Shown here: piece by piece, positions 23,971 through 35,162 of the stretch
How positions within the stretch are numbered: position 1 is the stretch's first letter
Layout of the letters: the number at the start of each line of letters is the position of its first letter
Translations under genes and position numbers: made by a program
Assembly: GCA_039707465.1 (NCBI GenBank)
Contig: CM077643.1
Span: 47,648,605 to 47,712,604 of the forward strand
From: Rhabdophis nuchalis
Lineage: Eukaryota > Chordata > Lepidosauria > Squamata > Natricidae
DNA: 64,000 bases
Direction of reading: 5' to 3'
The notes under the pieces: generated by a model
Told to the model about the DNA's origin: nothing
Database searches by the model: none
Seen by the model: the letters and a program-made list of their open reading frames with translations, nothing else

Positions 23971-25590
23971 CTTACCTGCCGTCTTGAAAGAGGCGGTAGT
24001 GAGGCCCCTCCTCAAGAAGCCGTCCCTGGAGCCAGCTTTATTAGAGAACTATCGTCCGGTCTCCAACCTTCACTTTCTGGTGAAGGTTGTTGAGAGTGTG
24101 GTAGCCCAACAGTTCCCGCGACACCTGGAGGAAGTTGATTATCTAGACCCGCGCCAGTCCGGCTTCCGACCCGGTCACAGCACCGAGACGGCATTGGTCG
24201 CGTTGGTTGATGATCTCTGGAGGGCGCGGGATAGAGGTTATTCCTCTATCCTAGTCCTGTTAGACCTCTCGGCGGCTTTTGATACCATCGACCATGGTAT
24301 CCAATTGCACCGACTGGGGGGGTTGGGGCTGGGAGGCACCGTTCTGCGGTGGTTCTCGTCCTACCTCTCTGGTCGGTCGCAATATGTGTTGACGGGAGGG
24401 CAGAGGTCGACCTCGAGGCCTCTCTTATGTGGGGTTCCTCAGGGGTCGGTCCTCTCGCCCCTCCTGTTTAACACATATATGAAGCCGCTGGGTGAGATCA
24501 TCCGTGGTTTTGGGGTGGAGTACCACCTGTACGCTGATGACACTCAGCTGTACATATCCACCCCAAAACACCCCAACGATGCTGCCAAAGTGCTGTCCCG
24601 GTGTTTGGAAGCCGTACGGATCTGGATGGGTGGTAACAAACTCAAGCTCAACCCTGCCAAGACTGAGTGGCTGTGGTTTCCGGCACCCCGGTTCAGCCAG
24701 ATTACTCCAACTGTGGCCATTGGGGGCAAAACACTGGCCCCCGTGGAGAGGGCGCGCAATTTGGGTGTCCTCCTGGATTCCCGGCTGTCCTTGGAGGACC
24801 ATGTGGCGGCCGTGGCCAGGGGGGCGTTTCATCAGGTACGCCTGATGCGCCAATTGCGCCCCTTACTGGACCGGGCTGCCCTTCGCACAGTCACTCAAGC
24901 TCTCGTGATGTCCCGACTCGACTACTGTAATGCTCTCTACATGGGGCTTCCCTTGAGGTGCACCCGAAAGCTACAGCTAGTCCAAAACGCAGCCGCGCGG
25001 GTGATTATGGGAGCCACTAGATGCTCCCACATAACACCGATCCTGCGCGAGCTGCATTGGCTTCCTGTGGCCTTTCGGGTGCGCTTCAAGGTTTTGACGA
25101 CCATCTTTAAAGCGCTCCATGGCTTGGGGCCTAGTTATATGCGAGACCGCCTCCTGCCCCATACATCCCTTAGACCGATACGCTCCCACAGAGAGGGCCT
25201 TCTCAGGGTGCCATCGGCCGGACAATGCCGACTGGCGACACCCAGGGGAAGAGCCTTCTCTGTGGCGGGCCCAGCCCTCTGGAATGACCTATCCCCTGAA
25301 TTACGTACCATCACCGACCTCCGCCTCTTCCGCCAATGTCTAAAGACATATTTGTTCCAACAAGCCGGCCTAGCCTAACTTCCCGTGGGGACTTTTAGGA
25401 AGTTTTTAAATTGGGTATTTTAAATTTGGTTTTAGTACAGGATAGGATTATTTAATATTTATTTTAAAATATATATTTATCTTTGTATTGGTATGTTTTT
25501 ATATTTCCTGTACGCCGCCCTGGGTCCTCTGTGGAGAAGGGCGGGATATAAATTTAAATTAATAATAAAATTAATAATAATAAGAAGAGA
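23971..25590 (+). mobile_element. L2-clade LINE, 5'-truncated, recent-looking
   Basis: Sequence identity to the copy at 59860-62590 starts at CCTTACCTGCCGTCTTGAAA, marking the 5' truncation. The copy runs through the reverse transcriptase frame, a short 3' UTR with 'cgccgccctgggtcctctg' and 'gagaagggcgggatataaat', and an AT-rich TAATAA tail. The two copies differ at only scattered bases, implying recent activity of the family. No target duplication was recognised. Confidence 0.93.
23984..25378 (+). CDS. L2-clade reverse transcriptase, N-terminally truncated open frame
   Basis: An open frame of 464 codons encodes the polymerase half of an L2 LINE, which copies LINE RNA at nicked chromosomal DNA. 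Recognisable blocks are ENYRPVSNLHFLVKVVE (about residue 21), SGFRPGHSTETALV (59), LVLLDLSAAFDTIDH (90), CGVPQGSVLSPLLFN (148) and the catalytic YADD (about 183-186). It then runs through the thumb and C-terminal region to WNDLSPELRTITDLRLFR and stops at 25378. The endonuclease domain is absent because the insertion is 5'-truncated, so the first codon is arbitrary and the frame is not an independent gene. No stop or frameshift interrupts it. Confidence 0.88.
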   Translation: MKEAVVRPLLKKPSLEPALLENYRPVSNLHFLVKVVESVVAQQFPRHLEEVDYLDPRQSGFRPGHSTETALVALVDDLWRARDRGYSSILVLLDLSAAFDTIDHGIQLHRLGGLGLGGTVLRWFSSYLSGRSQYVLTGGQRSTSRPLLCGVPQGSVLSPLLFNTYMKPLGEIIRGFGVEYHLYADDTQLYISTPKHPNDAAKVLSRCLEAVRIWMGGNKLKLNPAKTEWLWFPAPRFSQITPTVAIGGKTLAPVERARNLGVLLDSRLSLEDHVAAVARGAFHQVRLMRQLRPLLDRAALRTVTQALVMSRLDYCNALYMGLPLRCTRKLQLVQNAAARVIMGATRCSHITPILRELHWLPVAFRVRFKVLTTIFKALHGLGPSYMRDRLLPHTSLRPIRSHREGLLRVPSAGQCRLATPRGRAFSVAGPALWNDLSPELRTITDLRLFRQCLKTYLFQQAGLA

Positions 25591-26069
25591 AAGCACTGGG
25601 GGGGAAATCACAAAATACTAAGACTTGCAAATAGAAGTAGAATATAGAAGTAGAAAGACCTGTGGCAATAGAAAACAAAGATATAATAGTGATAAGCACC
25701 ATGGGTGCAACCCAAAATATCTGGAATGCCACCATTCCCTACTGCCTGATGCAGGCCTTCCAAGGCCTTCCCAACCCGAGAGATCCTGTGCTCCACTTGT
25801 TGCCCTTGGAGTCCCCAAGGCCCTTGGGTTTTGCTCCCCAAAGACGTTATGCCATTTTGCAAGGAATTGTGGGCTTTCTGAAAATGGTGACTGTTTCCAG
25901 GATGCAGCAGTCCAGACATGTATGGACTGCCCTCCTTTCCCAATATGAGGTCCAGAAATCTTCAGAAGTTAAGAGTGATGGATGATGGAGAGGTGGGGCA
26001 CAGACACACAGCTTGTAGGTACCCAGTGGTGCAAGATCAAGGGGGAAGAGGGACAGGGAGTGCTGCAGC

Positions 26070-26215
26070 ATCTCTGTGATCAGTTGTAAGGGCCAATGAC
26101 CATGGGGGCACTACAATTTCAAAATGAGGTCAAATAACTTTTGGGAAGATCTGTTTAACTTCACACAGCTGCTAAATGACTGGATATTAAATGAGGAATA
26201 CCTGTAAAGATATGA
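26070..26215. mobile_element. Partial mariner-type MITE
   Basis: Blocks 'ccatgggggcactacaa', 'gctaaatgactgga' and the end 'aatacctgta' correspond to one half of the MITE at 29695-30089. The other terminus is not clear. Confidence 0.45.
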
Positions 26216-26269
26216 ATCTGCCAAATATGAAGACAAGAGGGGGGGGGGGAAGAAAAATGGATTTCAGAA

Positions 26270-27125
26270 CAAATCCAGGATTTGTTGGAAATTGCTAAGA
26301 TGAGAAAAGAAGCCAGAATAAGAAAGAACAAAAAATATAAGAAATGAACTTAACAGAGAGTTTTAGAGAGATGTTAGAAAAGACACAAACCAGTATTACA
26401 TTGGCAAAAACACTGAAGATGAAAGCAAGGACTCTTTCAAAAGATTTCTGAATTCAGAAGGAAATTCTAACCTTAAATTGGTATACTAAAGCATGCCAAT
26501 AGGCAGATAATAACTATTCAGAGGAGATCAAAGGAAGACGGAGGGAACATATTGAAACACTATACAGTTGTGATGTCAACATCCAAGACATTTTAGAAGA
26601 AATTCCCTACTTACAAGAACCCCTAGTACTAGAAGATGAAGTTAGATCAGCACTCCATTCATTACCAACTCAGCTATAGCAACTGATGGAATGCCCACTG
26701 ATGCAGCAGATGAATAATCAGTAAAGGTTCTAATTAAGCTATGCTAGAAAATCTGGAGAATGACACAATGGCCAACAAATCAGAAGAAATCAATCTACAA
26801 TACCAAAAAAGAAGAATAAACAATGTGTAAACTATCGTACTATACCCTTAATTTCACATGCTAGCAAAATAATGCTTAAGACAATTTAACAGAGATTAGA
26901 GTCTTGCATGGGAAAAGAGATGCCAGATGTTCAAGCTGGCTTTAGAAAAGGCTGAGGAATAGGAGCCATTATTGGTGATGAATGCTGGATTTGAGAAAGC
27001 TCAGAAAAAAGTGGGAATCCCAGAATACCTCATTGATCTCTTGAGAAATGTATATAACAGGGCAGGGAGTTCCAGTATAATGGCCTTCCTAACTTCTAAT
27101 CATAAGCAGGCTCCATTACAGTCGT
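26270..27125 (+). mobile_element. Decayed RTE/BovB LINE fragment
   Basis: Broken translation across frames gives NNV..NYRTIPLISHASKIMLKT, then RLESCMGKEMPDVQAGFRKG, and later EKAQKKVGIPEYLIDLLRNVYN. These are conserved reverse transcriptase segments of BovB, but the catalytic middle is deleted. Stops occur throughout. BovB is abundant in squamates. Confidence 0.8.
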
Positions 27126-27611
27126 AACTCAAGGACTACCTCTACTCCAACTGCCAATGTCATTCAAAGACAGGCATTCTCTTTTCCACGTAAACATGAT
27201 TGATTCTTCAATTTCTTTCCCAGACTAAAGCACAATTGGCTGTTGGGCACAACTATTTTGTTATTTTAAAAACAGAAATGCACAATGCCCTCAATTTACC
27301 TTCAAATAAAAAGAAGAAACGAATAACAACTTTCTCTTTCAATCCCCAACATTGTGGCCAGTGATTAATGAAATCTATTTTGCATTTCATTGCCTAAATT
27401 TCTGTTCATTGCCTCAATCTTTTCCATTGTCTGTTGTTTGTATAAAACACAAGTTGTGATTTATTACTAATGATTAGAGATTATTTTTCCATCCTGATAT
27501 GCTAAATTTCCTACTGGTCTACTAAATCTGCATTATTATCCATTTGATTTCTCAGTCTGTTAATATATCTGTCTTTTCCTGGAACCGAGCAAAGGTTTAA
27601 CTTCTTTATGG

Positions 27612-27750
27612 AGTTAGCAATAGCAATAGCACTTAGGCTTATATACCGCTTTGAACTGAGAGTGATTTACAGAGTCAGCCTATTGCACCTAACAATCTGG
27701 GTCCTCATTTTACTCACCTCGGAAGGATGGAAGGCTGAGTCAACCTTAAG
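27612..27750 (-). mobile_element. 3' part of a squamate SINE
   Basis: The plus strand 'atagcaatagcacttaggc...cctcggaaggatggaaggctg' is the reverse complement of the 3' part of the SINE at 51541-51763 ('...taagtctaagtgctattgctat'). Confidence 0.75.
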
Positions 27751-27999
27751 CCCTATCAATAAATACAACATGGGCACCCCTCCTAATCACCTTTTTTCCC
27801 TTGAATATAAATATCTACCCAGCTGTATTATGCTGCATTTTCGCAATCTCGGCTGAAAATTGTGTATGTGTTTGAGTCAGAGAAAGAGACAAATCTTAAA
27901 ATGATTAGAATGATGTTTTAGAGTTTTCTCAGCTCACATTTAACTCCTAAGAGTACAAACATAGTCAGTCAGAAAAAGGGTTTTGCCCTTCTGACAGGG

Positions 28000-28260
28000 C
28001 CTGAAGAGCTGGTTTTGCAAACTGGTCTGGGGCTCCATTTCGGGCATGTCATTTTGGAGGGGGTTAATGGAGTAAGATAAATCCCAACCCATCCCTGTGT
28101 GTAACTTGCTCCCTTTCCTCCCATCTTTGTCAATTTTAACTCATTTCTAGTGTTACTATTTATTGTTTTAATGTTTGCAATGTTTTATCTTGTTGTTAAT
28201 TGAATGTAAACTGCCTAGTCACAAATTGGGTGGCATATAAGCCTAATGAATACATAAATA
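28000..28260 (+). mobile_element. Old L2/CR1-like LINE 3' end
   Basis: The end 'gtaaactgcctagtcacaaattgggtggcatataagcc' followed by AATA repeats resembles the 3' UTR end of CR1/L2 elements. There is no coding capacity. Confidence 0.4.
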
Positions 28261-29690
28261 CAAAGATACAATGAAAAAGAGGACTTGGGAAAAGCAGATG
28301 ACGTGTTGGGAGTGCTTTTTAGTCATTTGCCATAAATATGCATTTCTGGTTCCAGAATAATTATATATTCAGAAAAGCAGCGTTATGCCCCTGTCTGTCT
28401 TCCAACTTATAAAGCAGGGAGTGATGTCTATTTATATCTCACTAACATTCTGCAGGATTTGGCTGTCAGTTTACAGTCTCTTAGTGGCAATCAATTTAAA
28501 TACTTATTTTAAGTAAAGTATCTCTATAAAGGAATAGTGGCACTCATGGTAGAAGAGGCTGCCTTTTAATGTTCAAAATAAAGAAGAGCCAGAAACTCAG
28601 AATTGATAGGCATTTTGTCAATTTCTATTCCTACTTCCCTTTCTTCCATAAAAGCAGCCATAGCCAATGTGGACAATATCCACATATTGTATGTGCACGA
28701 CCAACTTTTAGAATGCAATGGGCAATGGGCAGAGGCACGAGAAAAAGCCACTGCCAAAGCAATGGTTACTTAAGCCTGTGCTTGGGATAACAATGTGATG
28801 TGAGTAAAAGTCTAAGAGGTTCCGCCCTCATATGCCCAAAGATAAAGGGAGGGAAGGTAAAGTGAAAGATTCTGTTATTGAAACTTTACAATAAAAGTAG
28901 TACTTATCTACATGATGCTCGAATCCTAGTCTGATCTAATCTGTAAGGTTTAACGAGATCACTGGGCATTTTGCCTGTGCAAGTCTAACTAATTAGAGAA
29001 TGCCCTGATTGAGGAAGGCTGCCTTTAAAAGTACACATTTGGAAATAAATTGTTGTGATAATATATAATATTAGTCAGATTTCATTTTAACAGTTTGTTA
29101 AACAAACCAAAGTTGCAGATAATGCAATTATAGCTTCCTTAGCCTATTTCATATTCTTATCTCTTTTTTTTCTGACTACCTAGAAGACCTTAGTGAAGAG
29201 AAGAAACACATACAAATGAACTATGATAGTGGATTCATACATACTAAAATAAATCAAGATTTATAAGTCAACAGTTTACTAGTTATGGCTTACTGCTATT
29301 TTGTCACACATCACATTCAGTCAAAAACAGATGTCACATTATAGTTTACCATTTTGTAAACACTAAAGCAATGAATCTATGAGACCTGTTAAATTGTAAA
29401 TACCTTGACATAAAGAAATTCTAGTTTTGGAATTGGGTTACAAAAGCATGACCCCCTCCTCCCCTCAAAAACCCTGAAAAAAATGAAATTGGGGGGGAGG
29501 GGAAATAAACCAAACAAAAGAGTTTCCAATCTAGACTTGAAAATAATCAGAAAGGGGACATACATGAAACTAATTAGATATGGTTAATTGTCTACTTGTC
29601 CAGGCACTTTTTCAAATACAGTCAAGAAACACAAAGGAATCATTACTTAAGTGTCAGGAGAAAAGATATGCCTGGAAAATGAGACAACCA
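28261..29690. other. Intron 2 sequence without recognisable features
   Basis: AT-rich, with a C-rich then G-rich tract at 29450-29505. No gene or repeat boundary was supported. Confidence 0.5.
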
Positions 29691-29694
29691 ATTA

Positions 29695-30089
29695 CAGGTA
29701 GTCCTCGACTTATGACTACAATTGAGCCCCAAATTTTTATTTTTAAGTGAGACAGTTAAGTGAATTTTGCTCCATTTTGTGACTTTTCTTGCCATAGTTG
29801 TTAAGTGAGTCTCAGCAGTTCTCAAGTTAGTAACACGATTGTTAAGTGAATCTGGCTTGCCCATTGACTTTGCTTATCAAAAGGTTACAAAGGTGATCCC
29901 ATGATCCTGGAACACCACAATCCTCATAAATATGAACCAGTTGCCAAGCATCTGAATTTTGATCATGTGACCATGGGGATGCTGCAACAGTCATAAGTGT
30001 AAAAAAAAATGGTCATAAGTCACTTTTTTCAGTGCCGTTGTAAGTTTGAACGGTCACTAAATGAAATATTGTAAATCGAGGACTACCTG
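29695..30089. mobile_element. Tc1/mariner-type MITE, clean 395-bp copy
   Basis: Termini CAGGTAGTCCTCGACTTA and its inverse (TAAATCGAGGACTACCTG) are flanked by TA on each side, the Tc1/mariner target duplication. The two halves are partly inverted repeats ('gttaagtga', 'gcaacagtcataag'). Related copies in this window lie at 14049 and 52566, with a fragment near 40440. It is non-coding. Confidence 0.88.
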
Positions 30090-30091
30090 TA

Positions 30092-31090
30092 CAGTACAGT
30101 TGATTATATCACATAACTTCCATGGTATACTAAACATACCCCAAACAGATCTTATTCAATAAAACAAATAAATAGGAATTTACATTTAGTTAACAGAAGA
30201 CTAACAATTCAGTACTAAGAAATTGTCTCTAAAATATGCAAGCTTTTATTCTAAGGTGGATTTTATTCAAAGAAGGGAACAGTATTGTTCTGTGTTTGGA
30301 AACCATGCTACTATAGAACATACAAAAGTACATTTAGTTCTTTTGGTTTAGGTTACAGCTCCTTAAGCCACCAGAAAAGCAATCTAAAGTAAAGGCTTTG
30401 CTAAAGATTTCAGAAGTATTTATGCATTTCAGAAAGAGCACTAGTTGTAACTCATTTTAGCACTGTTTTCTGGGCAGACACCCAGAAGCCGTATCTTACA
30501 CAGTAATTTTAAAAGCTTAAAAACTCCTTCAAGTTTTCCCATTATATTTATTAAACTGTGGTTAGAAACAGTATCAGGTAACTACATTATAAATCCAAGT
30601 TGCATTTAAAGAAAAAAAGATGCAGAACATACAAAAAAGTATTACTACAATATAAATAAAAGAGACAGATACTCCATATACAAATGAACAGTATCATATA
30701 TGTAAAGTATAGTATATGCTGGTCTGTTGTTATTAAGATAAACCATAAAATCCATCCAAATTTGACAAAACTATTGTACTGCTTCTGATGGCTCACTACG
30801 AATTTTAACATTATCTGTGATTTTTTTTCTAATGTGGTAATTGAAGAGACCTTGTTAATTCAAATCTCAAATGTTATCTAGTTTTTCAATGTTGTGCAAT
30901 TATTGTTTTGACTGCTAAAATTACACAGATAATTTCGTTATTTACAAGTTGAAACCTTAGGCTTAAAAATAAATGCAATAAGCCAACTTGGGGACATCAT
31001 TTTTTTGTTTAGTAATGTTACTTATCCCTAAAAAAATTTACCCCAAAAGGGTGTAGCTCTATCATATGACCACTCCAAGTGAAAAAAGGG
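30092..31090. other. Intron 2 sequence without recognisable features
   Basis: AT-rich, no supported element. Confidence 0.5.

Positions 31091-31094
<4 letters not shown>

Positions 31095-31129
<35 letters not shown>
31095..31129. repeat. (TG)n microsatellite
   Basis: About 17 uninterrupted TG units. Confidence 0.95.
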
Positions 31130-31130
<1 letters not shown>

Positions 31131-31204
31131 TCCCAATTTTATCCAGTAAATCTGATTGTTGGATATAGTGCTATTACCAGCACTTCTATAACTAGATTGA
31201 ATAA

Positions 31205-31806
31205 TTATGGGAGCTCCTAGACGCTCCCATGTAACACCGCTCTTGCGCGAGCTGCACTGGCTGCCTGTGGTCTTTCGGGTGCACTTCAAGGTGTTGACTA
31301 TCATCTTTAAAGCGCTCCATGGCACGGACCTAGTTATCTTCGGGATCGCATCTTGCCCCATACATCCCTTCGGCCGATTCGCTCCCACAGAGAGGGACTT
31401 CTCCGGGTGCCGTCCACTAGGCAATGCCAGTGGGCGACGCCCAGGGGAAGGGCCTTCTCTGTGGAGGGCCCAACTCTCTGGAACGACTTACCCCCCGAAC
31501 TGAGAACGATCACGGACCTCCGCTCCTTCCGCCAGAACCTTAAAACTTATTTTTTCCAACAGACCGGCCTGGCCTAACTCACCTAGCCCATAGTCTGCAG
31601 TTAAATTGTTTTAAATTGGTTTTTAGGGATATTGTCTTAACATATTTAAATTTTTTAGCACAGGGATATTAATTTAATCTGGTTTTATATTTTGTATATT
31701 GTTATGTTTATATATGTTTTTAAATTGCCTGTGCACCGCCCCGAGTCCCTTTTGGGAAAGGGTGCAGTATATAAATTTAATAAACCTAAACCTAAACCTA
31801 AACCTA
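31205..31806 (+). mobile_element. L2-clade LINE 3' end with CCTAAA tail
   Basis: The conserved L2 C-terminus is present in broken frames (RSHVTPLLRELHWLPVVFRV, then LWNDLPPELRTITDLRSFR), followed by a 3' UTR with 'caccgccccgagtcc' and a tail of about four CCTAAA units (31783-31806) where other copies have TAATAA or AATA repeats. Confidence 0.88.
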
Positions 31807-31821
31807 ATGCAGATGATAAGA

Positions 31822-33346
31822 CAGAGTTTCAAACTCAAGGCCTGCGGGCCAAAACTGGCCCATGGGCTGCTTAGATCTGGCCCACAGGTTGGCCTGGAAA
31901 TTTTAAAGGACCAGCCCACGGTGCCTCTGGTGGCCAAAACCTGCTGCAGGTGTCAAGGTTGACCTGCTGACTTGGCCAAAGCTATCTTGGAGCTTCAGTG
32001 TTGCCACACTAGAGCAAGGGATATGGCTTCGGCCAGGTCAGCTTCAGGGTTAACAGCAGGAGGCCGTGAAGACCAAAAACGGGCCACAGGGGGGCTTTGA
32101 GAGGCCCCCGAAGCTCGTTTTCAGCCATCTGAGTGATGCAGGAGGCCATGAAGACTGAAAACAGGCCATTCGGGGAGAGGGGGCCTGCGGCCGGTTTGGC
32201 TGGTAGAGTGCTGCAGGAGGCAGCACCTTCTTCACCTTCTTTTTAGCAGCATCTGCCAACCAAACTAGATAACTTATATGATTGGGTTACACACACACAG
32301 ACCACACACCATATTTCCACCCAAATATTAACCAGGCTTAACTCTGCATAGCTTCTAAATCCAGATAAGGAGAACCAGATGCTAAGCTTTGAACTACTGA
32401 GTTAAGTATTATATCTCAACCTTGAGACTCTGCCTGCTGCAACTGATCTATCTTTTCGCATTTGATTCATTTAACATTTGTTCTTTTTCCTCCTCCAAGA
32501 TAGTGTCTAAATCATTTGGCAGTAGCATAATGACATAAATACAGTTGTGTCAAAACTGACTAGGGCCCAATTCAGCAAGGTGTCTATATCATCTTTCAAA
32601 TCATTTTCTAAATAGAAGCTCATTAGACGATACATCAATACCCATGGCCCATTTTGGCTGGTAAAGTACTGCAGGAGGCAGCACCTTCTTCACCTTCTCT
32701 TTAGCAGCATCTGCCAACTAGAACTAGGTATTCTCCAAGATCTGGATGGCTGTTGTTCAGAAGAGTCAAAAACATCTGGCTCTTCACCCAGGTCTTTGAT
32801 GAGAGAGAGTGAACTCCCTCGTATCACTGAGTTTGTCATCTTTTATCTTAATCTTTTACCTGTGATTGATTTAATTGTAATTTGTTGTTGTTGTGAGACA
32901 CCCAGGGTAATTAAGAATTGGGTGGTATATCAATTTTGTAAATTATTACTAATATTAAGTCCTCCTCTAGAGCTGTGTCACAGGTAGTAACAAAGATTGA
33001 TAGACTGTTGGACAGGCAGGTTTTAGGGACATTTGGGGAAATTGTCAGTTCATTTATGCTCTGCTCCTATACAAAAGAGTCAAGCCCCATAGCAGCGAGG
33101 GGACGCTACATGTCTTTAATCTCTACATTATGCAATTGAGACTTTTTGTGCCAGGAAGTAAATCTTCCATTGTCTGGTATAGCTTTTTGTATGCAAAGGG
33201 AGAAAATGCATCTTGAGCCTGTGTCAAACGCCCACCATGATCATGCCCATCATGGTCACGCTACTCCAGCCACACCCATCTCCAGCCCACCGAGGTCAAA
33301 CAGAACTCTGATGCCTCCCTCAATGAAATCGAGTTTGATACCCCTG
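31822..33346. mobile_element. hAT-type element of about 1.5 kb with internal rearrangement
   Basis: Termini CAGAGTTTCAAACTCAAGGC and GAGTTTGATACCCCTG are inverted. The flanks TGATAAGA (31814-31821) and TCATAAGA (33347-33354) form an 8-bp duplication with one mismatch. The interior contains two diverged copies of a segment (about 32195-32260 and 32650-32720) that read 'gctgcaggaggcagcacc' and 'gtactgcaggaggcagcacc', and an L2-like 3' end near 32855-32960. It is non-coding. Confidence 0.75.
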
Positions 33347-33354
33347 TCATAAGA

Positions 33355-34995
33355 GATAACCCTGATTGGTAGTTTTTAAAATCACAACAGAATCTGAATC
33401 AAAGCTGTTAAGTCTTATCTGCCCTTTAGTTGTTCCATATATATGTTCAATCATCTTATGACAGCCAGCCCCAAATGTAGATTTATTTAATATTTAGTTT
33501 TAAAAATGCTATTTCCAGAGAATCAAAGACTGTAAACTTTAAATATATCAAAAAGATACATTACTAATAAAGCTTAATTAGTTTTACTAATTTCTATAGT
33601 AGTCAATAGTTTTCTGATTGGATAGTTGTATTTTAAATTGGAATAACATTAAATATAAATTTACATTCATATATTAAATATATGAACGATGTGACATAAT
33701 CAGTGGTTAGCTAACAATTTTGTGTATGGTTTATAATCCACATTGAGTAGTGAATTTGGCCTATAAAATGCAATTTCTATGAATTTGTAGCCGTTTTAAT
33801 GATCAAAATAATCTTAGATTGTTCAAGACTCTGGAAAAGAGTCCTCTTAGTGCAAACTATTGCATAAAAATAAAAATATTAACATATCTCTAAATTCTTT
33901 ATAAAATTATCCTGACCGTCAATCAGGGCCAGGAGGTTTTCCATTTTGAATAGAACTAAAGACTTCAGAGATTTCTGAAACAGCGAAAGGAGAATCCAAA
34001 AATTGTACATCTTCTGGAATTAATTCTGGGAATGTCATCTTTACTTGGCAGAAAATAATTTGCAGATTTCATCTGTCTGCAAATAATCTCTCTCCTTTTA
34101 TTTTTCATCCGTTTGTATATTATACTCACTGATACGGTTCGGTTATGTATTTTGCTATATTGTTAACTTCTGAATAAAGTTTATTTGTTTTTTGCAGTCA
34201 TATTTTTTAAATTGTGCTCATCTCATTTTCCCTTAATATTGCCTTGACAACATCGTGTCTCATCCTTACTAATGTTCCATTTATATTATTTTCTTTAAAA
34301 AAGTTTCTCAAAGTTTGAGTTAGCTGTTGCTTTGCTAATGCATTGCATGGCATTATAAAATTAAAACATGATTTCTAAGTAAATGAATAATCTCTTCTAA
34401 TTTGAGCATAATCATCACTGGAGCGTGATCTGAAGCAGTATGGGTGCAGTTTCAACATATTGCGAAAACATTGGAAAGATCTAAGTATTCACACTAGAGT
34501 GGGATTCATGTCTACCTGAATAAAATGTATTTGCTTTTATTGCAGGATTCATAATTGTTCATGCATCTATGAATCCATGGATTAAATTTTGAAATGCATT
34601 TCAGTCTGAGGTTTTAACGTTTCAACACAGTGGGGGTGTTTTTTTGTCATTTTGTAAAATACATTCCAGAGTTGTTCTAAGACTCAAAATGCCCTAAACC
34701 CCTTCTTTTTATTGAAAAAAGTTTTATTGGGTTTTATAATTTTTTACAAATAAGGTAAAGGGTAGGGTGCAAACAAGATATTGTGAGATCTAAACCCCTT
34801 CTAAATGATTCTGGGGTTGGGGGTTGGAAATACTACTTCTTTGAGTATGGACAACCTCTGGAAAATTGGAATAGGACTGTATATTTCCAGTAACATCAAA
34901 CAGCTAACATGAATTAGAACTAGAATATCAGAGCTTAAAGAACATTCAAGCTCAGAAATTGTAGATTTGAAACTTTTTGTCAACATCTATTTATT
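33355..34995. other. Intron 2 sequence without recognisable features
   Basis: AT-rich. A poly-purine/pyrimidine segment at 34700-34760 ('ttttattgaaaaaagttt') may be the end of an old retroposed repeat. Confidence 0.45.
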
Positions 34996-35002
34996 AGCCC
35001 TG

Positions 35003-35162
35003 ATGAAGGAATTCTTAATGCAAACATCATTGTACTCAAAGACAATGCTCAATGCAAAAAATACCTTCTAGCACCAGAAATAGATAACCACTGTGTGTGC
35101 GTGTGTGTGTGTGTGTGTGTGTTACATTTTGTGCTGATAAATAAACAAACAAGGGAGACTAG
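35003..35162 (-). repeat. Inverted arm of the hammerhead-bearing repeat
   Basis: This is the reverse complement of 35450-35686 apart from differences in microsatellite length. Both carry CTAGTCTCCCTTGTTT, TTTATCAGCACAAA, a CA tract, 'cagtggttatc', 'ctggtgctag' and 'gcattaagaattccttcat'. It ends at 35162, exactly opposite the first base after the predicted ribozyme cleavage site. Confidence 0.88.
35094..35121. repeat. (TG)n microsatellite in the inverted arm
   Basis: An alternating TG run corresponding to the CA run at 35540-35585 in the opposite arm. Confidence 0.9.

Noticed and set aside
31783..31806. Interstitial telomeric repeat
   Set aside because: The unit is CCTAAA, not CCCTAA, and it is the tail of an L2 insertion.
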